Positions 55,682 to 64,000 of a stretch of 64,000 nucleotides of DNA are shown one piece after another (positions within the stretch are counted from its first letter, which is position 1; each line of letters begins with the position of its first letter). The translations under genes were made by a program, and so were the position numbers. Origin of the DNA: Microbotryomycetes sp. JL201 (taxonomy: Eukaryota; Basidiomycota; Microbotryomycetes); the NCBI GenBank assembly GCA_033819885.1, contig JAQYUZ010000035.1, positions 124,001-188,000 on the forward strand, given 5' to 3'. Below the pieces are notes generated by a model. That model searched no databases, was not told where the DNA came from, and was given only the letters and a program-made list of their open reading frames with translations.

Positions 55682-56491
55682 TCAAAAATCCTCAGAAGAA
55701 GTTTTCTGTGTCAAAGACAGACTCGCAAGCTCAGCCTCAAGCTGCGGTACGCAGGCTGCCTTGGCCTTCTCCGAGGGTGGCAAATACAACCCCGCCCGCT
55801 CACGCTCTTGCAGGAGCTCTGCCTGGAGGGGAGTATGCGATGGTTATTCGCGGCGTGACTCGCGTGTACGTTTGGAAGGACAAAGTCACTCACCTGCCTG
55901 AGCTTCTTCTTGAGGGCCCGGATCTTCTTCTCTGGTTCCTCTGAGACTCTCGCCAAAGAATCAGAGGTGGGCCTATCATTCTGAGCAAACTTGGCCACGC
56001 ATTTCAAGTTTGAGCCGGTCGAGTTGTCATTTGCGTTACTTTCCGCTTCGTCCCAGGAATCGGGCACATCTGTCGCTCGTTGCTGCTGCGGTCGCAGACG
56101 TTCCGAGTCACCATTGCCTACTTTGCGGCCCGTCACTTTCGACGTTTTGGTGGATGATCCAGCAGACGCTGCGCCTCTGATTGCTGCTTGCACTGCCGCG
56201 TCGGGCAAGCCTGGGATCTTGGGCCGCCCAGCCGCTCGCGCTTCTGCCTGAGCCATCCGCTGCGATCGGAACCTTTGCACATCTTCATCAGGGGTGAAGC
56301 CGGGTCTGACCCTCAATTCTTTGCGCAGCCTGGACAATCATTGCGATTTGAGTGCGATTGCGGAAGCAACGAGGCGCCAGTCGCACTTACGTGCCATCCG
56401 GTCGTCTAGAAGCCGCGACCACGCGCTCGCCATCTTTGCTCCGTGATATGCCCGCATTGGTCTGGCCAGGGTGCAGTGGCGGAAGCGACAT
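55682..56491 (-). CDS. PYM homologue (partner of Mago-Y14, exon-junction complex recycling)
   Basis: Removes exon-junction complexes from mRNA in the cytoplasm by binding Mago and Y14. The start at 56491 gives MSLPPLHPGQTNAG, followed by GERVVAASRRPDGT and, across an intron (about 56331-56393), LRKELRVRPGFTPDEDVQ, which together form the conserved WIBG/PYM N-terminal motif. FRSQRMAQAEARAAGRPKIP and PDSWDEAESNAND follow. The C-terminus has a coiled region (EPEKKIRALKKKLRQ, then AELLQERERAGLYLPPSE) and ends SLTQKTSSEDF at 55682. Three exons. Converges with NIP7. Intron-rich genomes keep this gene, in line with the rest of the window. Confidence 0.87.
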
Positions 56492-57510
56492 GTCAAGAAA
56501 TGGGAAGTTCGTTTGGCGACGTTTGCGACCAGGCTTTTCAGGCTCATGCTCAGGCCAGTCAGTCTGTTCTCTTAAGTATCTCGTGCCTTGGCTGATCGTT
56601 GTCCTTCTAATTGGGATGACGCTTTGCAGTATTGAAGCTGGCGCTTCTAGCTGCAAATTTCGCACCTTTTTGGGGATTTATTGCTACTATAGGAGCAAGT
56701 TGATCAGATATCACAGAAATTACTTTCATGAACTTTCCATGCTCAGCTTGTTCCCTGACTTGCCAGGTCACCTCAAAGAAACATAAACACTTGCTTCAAC
56801 TTGCACAAAGCCTCACACCGTCTTAGAAGGGAATACTCAGTATGTCTCTAGCTCATGATGGTCTAGAGATATTTTCTTTGTCCTCTACAAACTGATATCA
56901 AAGCGGCTGGTCTGTGTCAAAAGCTGCCTGTCTGACTGCAACAGACATCCAAGCATATTTGGTTTATTTACTGTGACAGAAGAAGGCTCAGACAGCTACT
57001 GGATCTACAAGCCTGCTTGCAAGGCAGGGAAATAGCCAACACAGATGATGTACTTTGGTGCCTTTGTGGCTCCTGCCCAGTTCTCTGCAACTGGTTCCAA
57101 GGCTTGTTGAAGACGCGGCCAATATGCCCCAATCTTGCTCCATATTGCAGCATCTGTGCATCAGCCATGCCTCAGGACCAAGGCTCTGGACTGAGAAGGA
57201 TTTGGCATTTGGCTGTTGTAATGCAGTTTTCAATGGTCTGATCATAGGTCCAAAGAGTTTCACCTTCACTTGACAGCTCCAATGTGTGCCAATCTGCACA
57301 AATACAAGCAGGCAAGGGTATTTGGCTTAGGTCCATGACACCAGAGTCAGATCCTGAGCTTTGCCTAGGATTTGCTGCAAGCCTGGATTTAGTTAAGTAA
57401 GCGCTTCTTGTCTTCTTCTTCTGCAGTCCATCTGAGCTTGTCTCCAGCTCACACATGGTGCACAAAAATCTGCAACCCACTCTACTCAGCACCTTGTGCT
57501 TTTATTTGCA

Positions 57511-57763
57511 ACTTGTCTACAGCTCCTGGCTTTCTCTGATCAGCGCCTGCACAGTGAATTCAAGCCGCCTGTCTGTGGCAACTTGCATGTTCTGCTGACT
57601 TTCTTTCAGAAGCCTGAAGCTTGCACACTCTTGTACATTCACCTTCAACCCCATTGCTTGTCCTTTCTGGATCACCAAATTTGCTGACCAGGGACCTGGT
57701 CCTTACTCAACAAGCCAAGAACTAGTCCAAGTGTTAGAGAAAGCTGGGCGCTGTAGACAAGCT
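57511..57763. repeat. Imperfect inverted repeat, about 28 bp arms
   Basis: Left arm 57511-57537 (ACTTGTCTACAGCTC...) and right arm 57736-57763 are near-complementary, with a few mismatches, about 200 bp apart. They could be ends of a small element or a chance hairpin. Confidence 0.4.
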
Positions 57764-59109
57764 ACAAACAAAGGCGCAAGGCATTTGCTTGCAAACAAAC
57801 AAAGAAGCAGAAGACAGGAGTCTCTGCAAGTACAGGCAGACGAGGTGCAAGGCAAGGTGGGAGGTTAGAGACAAGATTTGAGTTGCAGAAAGCTAACAGA
57901 GCAAGATATGGAGGCAAGACAAAATAGGCCAAAAAATTGAAGGCTGACCAAGTGTGTGGAGGCAAGTGGACATGTTCATAAGCAGTCCAAAATCAATCTG
58001 TTATATCTTTGAGGTCAAGTCACGTTGGTGGTGGCCAAGTAGTGGAGGCACAAATAAGCAAGAGTCAAAGCTGCGTTCATGGCCAAGGTGGAGGCAGGGC
58101 TGCATTGACCAGTGTGTCTGAGCTTGTTCATTACACCTGGCCAACAGTCCTCTACAGTAAATCTGCCCCAGATTAATGTGTTGCGCCATTGTATGGTTGT
58201 GCAGTCATTGCCTCACTCCTGGAGAAGAAAGGACATTGGCAGTGCTACAAGTAGACACAGAGTCGCTTGAGATGCTGCCCTCTTGAAGGAGGGAAGGTGA
58301 TTGCAAGAGAGAGAAGAGCAGAAGAGGCTAGACAGACTCTCAGAGCGCATTCAGCAACTCAAATATTGTCAAATATCGCTTTTTTTTTTGCAAATAGCCC
58401 AGCCAAAGCGGCTCCCGGTATTTGACCGCAAATAACTCATATTTGCGCTCTATTTGAGCTTTATTTCACTTTCTGTATATTGTGTTTGGCAACACCAAAT
58501 AGCAGATCCAAATAATGCCGTTATTCGCGTTTCCATAATCAAGGGGGGACCATCAATTAGCAAGACAAATAGTGCAGCACGCCGGAACAACTCAGTTCAC
58601 GTGACCTGCTGAGCTCTTGAACGTCAAGGAAGTGGTGCAACCAGTTGTCTCTGGCGCCATCGCCATTTGACTCCTGATGCATGTCCTCTTTTCTGCCGTT
58701 CCCCATGTCATCCCCGCCTGGCGTGACCACGCAATCAGCGAGCAACTTGCCAAACAAAGCTGACAGACCCGCTCCACCCAACATCTCTACACCTCTGGCT
58801 GCGCTGTTGTCAACACAGCGCAAGAAACAAGCAACAACCGGAAACTGCAAAGAAGTGTATTGGTCAAGGCTCATGACAAGGACATTCAAGTGGCTCTTGA
58901 GCATTTGTTAAATATGTGCTAGCACACTCTTTGAAGTGACTGCCACAACTTGCATCATCTGGAGGTGCCATAGGGCCAGTGCACATTGCGTTGCATTGTT
59001 GCAAACGGCCAAGAGAGAAAGAGGCGCCCCCCACAGAGCGCCCACAAGTTTATTGCAAAAGTGGCTTGTGTTTGGCATTGTCCAAATATCTTTCTGTCCA
59101 AAACAGCAA

Positions 59110-59147
59110 TCTTTCCACCCTTTTTAGCGCTGAAAAAGGTGGAAAGA
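59110..59147. repeat. 38-nt near-perfect palindrome
   Basis: TCTTTCCACC pairs with GGTGGAAAGA around a central AGCGCT, with two mismatched pairs in total. A second small hairpin, ATTGCAAAT / ATTTGCAAT, follows at about 59152-59177. Confidence 0.6.
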
Positions 59148-59492
59148 CAATATTGCAAATTTGTCTTTATTTGCAATTTGTTGCCAAACGCGCTCTAAGA
59201 ATCAAAGCTGTGCACAGGCCCAAAGACCCAAAGCTGTGCTGAAATACCTGAATGCTGTGCAACCTGGCTTCTGAGCTCCAACTCCAGCACAGCATTCCCA
59301 AAGACCAAAGACCAAGACAGAGACTTGTCCACCAAACCTAGAAGCCAACAGTCCCAGACACCTGCAGACACCTGATCCATACCGACTCACTCCAGCATCA
59401 CAACAGAAGCTTGATGTCACCTGCAATTGCTGCAAGGATCACAATTTGCTCAGAATTGAGCCCTGCACTGAGCATTGACTTGAGCTCCTCTA

Positions 59493-59710
59493 TGTTGGCT
59501 TCCATGGTATTCCAACCATACTGGCTCAACCTCTCTCTCATCTCAATTAGCTACAGACCTCCTGTCTTCATTTGGACTTGATCTCAGTTTCTCCTTCTGG
59601 TCTTTCCTTCACCTCATCTAGTATTGCGTACACTTGTGCTTACTAGCATCTTGTGTCTCTCATTTGTCCAACGCGCGTACTCAGCACACATATTGTCAGG
59701 TTAATGAGCC
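59493..59710 (+). mobile_element. Copia-type LTR and primer-binding site (copy A)
   Basis: A roughly 198-bp LTR-like segment starts TGTTGG and ends CACACA (59690), followed by a primer-binding-like stretch (59691-59710) whose AGGTTAATGAGCC nearly matches the complement of the initiator-Met tRNA anticodon stem-loop, the primer used by copia. The same unit recurs inverted at 60551-60836. A decayed Gag-like region follows from about 59706 to 60210. Part of a broken element. Confidence 0.6.
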
Positions 59711-60211
59711 GTGCGCAGAGACAAAATGGCAACACTGCCAATTCAGGCAGCTTGCCGGAGGCAAGCCATGAGCTCAACAGCATGAAGTATGGCAGCAGAT
59801 GCGTCACGCACTTTCATGCCAACGCACGCACCGCTGATGCGCTTCAACAACACAAACCCATTTGGCCTGCTACCTGCCATGAGCAACAGCACTTTGTCTT
59901 TCACCAAAAAGCTGAAGCAGATTGACCAGAAGTCACTTGATTACTTCCCCAACAGCTATGTGCTCAACTGCCACAACAACTTCCTACAATACAATGTAAG
60001 AACATGCTACCCATGCGTGCCAATATTTGAGTTGCAAAGTCATCTCTGACAACAAAACACTGTTGTCAGACTTTTTTGCCGGCAACAATGCGCTTTTGCA
60101 CCATGTCAACAAACTTGCACACTCTGCACTGTTCAGCAATTTCAGTAACAATGTATTTGCAGACATCAACAGTTGCCTATTTGAATTGACTAGCAACATG
60201 TAGCAATACAT

Positions 60212-60836
60212 CTACTCACTGTATGCACAACACACCATACAGCAGAAGGTTGTGTCAATCAACAAACCACATTGCTTGAGCCGGGGCACCCATACCATTG
60301 TACGGAACCGGAGCTGACAAATGGCACAACTCTTTTGCAAAAGCTGCCATTCAAGTCCAAAACAAATAAATCTCCACAAAGGACTGGATATCTGGCTTCT
60401 TGCTTGGAGCCTTCCCAGCCAAACTGTTGCACTTGGCCGCCCATTACCATGCAACGGATGCTCTGGCAGGGACCGACAGCCTGTGGCGTTGGATTCACAA
60501 AGCTATATTCACCTGCAAGCCATTGCCCAAGCGCAGCTGGAAGCGCGCAGGGCTCATAACCTGACAATGCGTGCAAGCACGCACGTCGGACTAACGAGAG
60601 ACACAAGATGCTAGTAAGCACGAGTGTATGTGATACAAGATGAGGTGGGTATTGCACAATAACCTAATGAGAGACACAAGATGCTAATAAGCACAAGTGT
60701 ATGCAATACTAGATGAGGTGAAGGAAAACCAGAAGGAGAAACTTAGCCTAAGTCCAAGTAAAGACAGGAGGTCTGTAGCTAGTTGAGATAAGGGAGAGTT
60801 TGAGCCAGTATGGAAGGAATACCATGAAAACCAACA
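60212..60836 (-). mobile_element. Copia-type fragment in opposite orientation (copy B)
   Basis: On the minus strand, an LTR-like segment begins at 60836 with TGTTGG and ends near 60569, then a primer-binding-like site (60551-60568, AGGTTATGAGCC on that strand), then decayed internal sequence to about 60212. The LTR is longer than copy A because a block of about 60 bp is tandemly duplicated. It lies inside copia sequence of the other orientation, so it is probably a later, truncated insertion. The inner boundary is uncertain. Broken. Confidence 0.55.
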
Positions 60837-60839
60837 CAA

Positions 60840-61560
60840 CAAACCAACAAACGGACCTTGCTTGTACTGCAAGCTCCCAAACAGCGCTGCCAAGTGTTAC
60901 AAGAAGGAGCAAGACGACAAGGCAAAAGCGTCAAAAAGCCTGTCAAAGGTGCGCATCATTCAACTTTGGCCGCTCTCATAGCAAAACACTTGCTGACAAC
61001 CTGGCACTGACGTTTTGGACATGTGCACCATCACGCCATCCAGCATCTTGCTAAATCCAATGTGGTCACCCACTTGGAGATAGACAAGACTGGTAGTGAT
61101 TTTTGCAATTCATGCACCGCTGCAAAAGCAACCAGCGCTTTGCACCCGCCTTCAGAGTTGCGAGCCAAACGCAAACTGGGTTTAGTCCATTCTAATGTGC
61201 TGGATTTTGGTTGTGTGTCACGCGCCGGACATTGCTACTTGGTTGTATTTGCTGACAACTTCTCTTGCAAGCTGTGGGTTTACCCAGTCTGCACAAAAAG
61301 CAAAACATTCTACACATTCACTTGCTTCAAAGCTTTAGTCAAAAACAAGACAGGACTTAGCATCCAAACGCTCAAGTCTGACAATGGAGTAGTGAGTTGT
61401 GAGGTACAGCGCACGCTAAGGTCATCTTTGCTGCGGACAATTGCCACGTGCAAAGCCCGCAGCACAACCGTTAGCTTCCGTAGCTTCCTGACAGCTCTTG
61501 ACCTGCAATCTACCACATACTCTCTTGCTCCCCACGGTCAAGTGAACGGCACCAGTCCCT
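60840..61560 (+). mobile_element. Ty1/copia pol fossil (Gag knuckle remnant and integrase)
   Basis: A Cys-rich remnant like a Gag zinc knuckle (CLYCKLPN) precedes a pre-integrase zinc region (HHHAIQHL then FCNSC) and an integrase core with YLVVFADNFSCKLWVYP and the LKSDNG acidic motif. Copia order (knuckle, integrase) is kept. No reverse transcriptase or RNase H is seen after it. The fossil is broken with several breaks and looks old; together with copy A it is probably one element. Confidence 0.75.
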
Positions 61561-61984
61561 CCTACCCCAGATTGGCAGTCCCCGGCTCCGTTCACCTGCA
61601 CCGCCAGGAGCGCCCTGACCCGCTGCCGCGCTACCAACCCAGCGCGCGCACCAGCTTACACGACACCTGCTTTGCTCCCCCTCTCACCACTCTACAACCT
61701 TGCCACGTCCTGCACTACCCGGCCGCGTTCTCCTCCCCGCTGCGTCCTTTTTCTCCGCTCTCCCAACCTGGCGCACAGCAATGCCAGCTCAACAGACGAG
61801 CTTGCCCTTGACAACACACCCCTGTTCATCTCAACTCCTCTTCCTCCTGCACCTGCACGGCAACCTACCCGCCCGCAGCCCTTCTTCTTCCAGGCCGCGC
61901 ACCAACCCCTTGCACGCCGCACCAGACTCCAGATCACTACTGAAAACCAAGATCATAGAGAAGTACCTGAAATTACAACCAATC

Positions 61985-63693
61985 ACTCAACAGACATGCC
62001 GCGAACCACTTACTCCTCCCGCCCCAAGCATACAGACGCAACGCTGAGGCCTGATGCCGCGCTAGTCACGCAGCGGCAGAATGCTAGCGTAGTACTCAGC
62101 GACAAAGAGCGCCACTCCGAACATGCCGGAAGCGCTGGTCCTGGTTCCAGAGCGACAGGATTCACGTCGCCAGCTCGCAAGGATGCAAGCGGCAACGAAG
62201 AGCTCAACTCCAAACTTGCCGGAGAAGCTGGTCTGTGTCCATGCAGTGACATCGACGCCCACAAGCTGCTCTCACATGCCCCAGAGCTGACGGCAGAAAA
62301 CGTGGGACAGTTCAGCGATTTGTTCGCTTGGGTGCAGTGCTCGGCTCCCATTGGCCACCCTGTGATCCAGCTCATACACACAATTCACCTTGACAGCGAC
62401 AAGCCATCCCTCAGAGCTGCCAAGTTTGCACGAACAGCCTGCATGAGCTATCTGAGATCCAAGCTCGAGGACAAATGCACAGCGCACATGGCGCTACTGA
62501 ACAAGACCAACCTTGACGCAGTCCGCAACCGTTTACGCCATCACAAAGCCAACGCACCTAAACCGGAGCGCGACAAACAACAACCATGGGAGTACATCCT
62601 TTGATTGAACGCCTGGATCCAAGCCGCACCTGACACAGGCAGCCTAGACACCTCCATGTACTCCTGGCACGACCCCATTGCCAAACTTATGGCAGCCTGC
62701 TCACAACACTCGGCTCTGCGCCATTGGCCCCATTGTTTGGACAACAAGTGGGAAGCGATTGTCAGCTGCGCCAAAGCTCATGTGACCCCACACCGCAAGC
62801 CAGACACTCGGGACCTGCTGGCCAAGTTTGAGTTGAAGTCACGCAAATTCCAATGGATTGATGACGACTCAGGCATGTCCTGCTGCGAGCGCTACGGCCG
62901 CCTGCTGAATGAAGTCCTGTTGCGCGCCAAAAGCTTGCAGGTGACACGCGCTGAAGCCTCTTTTGTCATGACTGCCAACAACTCTATGCCCGTAGACTTC
63001 CGTGCCCTGCTGTCAGAGGATGTCTTTGATCGTGGGCGCGTTGACCTGCTTGTTGCCGAGCTGCGCAGTGTCAAGCGCCGACATGAGAAAAAGATCTTTG
63101 ACAAGCAACGCAAGCTAGACATCAAGTACGGCCCCAAAACCAAGGAACATTCAAGCTACAGACCAACACAACCAAGCACCCGTGCGCAGCCCAATTTGCC
63201 GGTGCCGACAGGGATCCGCGCGAGCGCCAGCCATACGCTGTCGGACCGGATCTTTCAACTGGCTTGGGCTGACCGCTTTACGCAGCTTGACAAGCGCCGT
63301 TTCCCGGATACTCCAGACGGGCACGCTCAGTACCGCGCAGCCATTGAAGCTTTTGTTTGCAATCACAGTGAGCCCGATGCGGTCAAAGCGACCGTAGCTT
63401 TCCCTCTCACGCCTGGCACGGCATCAGCGGGCGAACCAGCGTGCTGGACATGCGGCAAAAGCGGCCACATGGCGTCTACGTGCCAGTCCGCAAAGCCAGT
63501 TCCAAGGGCCGAACGCAACTTCTGCCGCGTCTGGGCAATGGCCAAGCGAGACCCGCGCAATACGCGCCAAGTCAACATCATGGCCAAAGACAAGCAGGAC
63601 ATTGACGCCCATCTAGCCAGCTTTCTGCTTCTGGCCGGCTCGCCTGACACGCCCGCAGCCAAACTTGCCTCCGACCACCAGGATTTTGCCTGA
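61985..63693 (+). mobile_element. Retroelement Gag-like region with CCHC knuckle, second element
   Basis: Long Gag-like coding region in which a canonical CCHC knuckle (CWTCGKSGHMASTC) sits near the C-terminal end (about 63440-63482). It is preceded by a C/T-rich leader (61640-61980). The composition (GC-rich) differs from the copia fossil just upstream, so it is a different element. Family is unsettled: LTR, DIRS-type and LINE ORF1 are all possible. A further open frame runs from about 63690 to the right edge without a recognised motif and may be the start of its pol region. It is broken, with at least one break, but well preserved, so younger than the copia pieces. Confidence 0.6.
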
Positions 63694-64000
63694 GGTTGGC
63701 AGATGAAGGTCACTCTGCCAACCGTGCCCAACCACCCGACCTACACCCAAGTGCACAGGCCGCCAGAGCCGTTGACCGTGCCTCTGGCGGCAGACAATTC
63801 TCTCTTTCTCTGAACCCCGCAGCAGCAGCATGCGTTGGTCAATTGGTCACAGTACAAAGTCTGCAGCAACTCTTTTCACATTTCATGGACTTTCAGATGT
63901 GGAAATCAAAAGTTGTCTTTTCACTTTATGCAGACAAAGAGAAACCAAACGCGCCAATGGCCACTATGGCACGGCGCAAGCGCTTTGAACATGCTGACTT

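Larger units (their letters stand above)
56492..59492. other. Gene-poor, repeat-like DNA
   Basis: About 3 kb that is AT-richer than the genes to the left, with no open frame I can tie to a family. A minus-strand frame around 56990-57490 and another at 58557-58904 read as fair protein but carry no known motif; they may be decayed transposon coding sequence. Contains the inverted repeat 57511/57763 and the 38-nt palindrome at 59110. A T-run at 58380-58390 and many TTTGCAAAT-like words are present. No RNA gene seen. Confidence 0.5.

Noticed and set aside
58557-58904. 115-residue minus-strand frame
   Set aside because: Reads fairly but has no family resemblance and no neighbouring exon; it could be decayed transposon sequence and is not called as a gene.

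Overview
The window is genomic DNA of a filamentous or dimorphic fungus, most likely a basidiomycete. Nearly all genes are split by many short introns (about 37-110 bp, most 50-70 bp), intergenic spacers are short, genes lie on both strands, and the gene set is fungal (Zn2Cys6 regulator, 20S proteasome, Gid/CTLH ubiquitin ligase, U3 snoRNP protein, NIP7, HSP60/HSP10). I cannot name the species from the sequence; a Pucciniomycotina-like genome is a guess. All exon joins here were made by eye from splice consensus, reading frame and family conservation. No rRNA, tRNA or CRISPR was found.

Layout. 1-4.4 kb: a Baeyer-Villiger-type flavin monooxygenase running off the left edge, divergent from a Zn2Cys6 regulator. 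4.4-6 kb: sparse, with one doubtful small gene. 6-9.5 kb: a zinc alcohol dehydrogenase divergent from a succinate-semialdehyde-type dehydrogenase. 9.8-13.8 kb: a Rad5/HLTF-type SNF2-RING protein. 14-17.6 kb: ribosomal protein L35, a TPT-type transporter and a phosphopantetheinyl transferase. 17.7-25.7 kb: alpha-glucosidase I, an unknown membrane protein, an F-box protein and RRP9. 25.9-38.3 kb: NIT2, GPATCH11, TTC27/Emw1, a methyltransferase, HSP60 head-to-head with HSP10, and RMND5/Gid2. 38.4-52.9 kb: a polytopic membrane protein, an MHYT-domain protein, a Trp-Trp repeat protein, NMNAT, a lysophosphatidate acyltransferase, an ERGIC-53-like lectin and a small membrane protein. 53-56.5 kb: proteasome alpha-6, NIP7 and PYM.

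56.5-64 kb is different: AT-richer, gene-poor, and made of degraded transposable elements. Two copia-type fragments lie in opposite orientation, one apparently inside the other, followed by a second retroelement whose Gag-like region carries a CCHC knuckle and which runs off the right edge.

Gene structure is the most notable aspect. The NIP7 start codon is split by an intron, HSP10 has an intron directly after its ATG, three introns use GC-AG borders backed by conserved protein sequence, 13- and 14-base microexons occur in the two neighbouring dehydrogenases, and several divergent gene pairs have start codons only 60-120 bp apart. The genes are mostly unrelated housekeeping functions; functional links are plausible only for HSP60/HSP10 (one chaperonin), possibly the two dehydrogenases, and possibly the monooxygenase with its divergent regulator.
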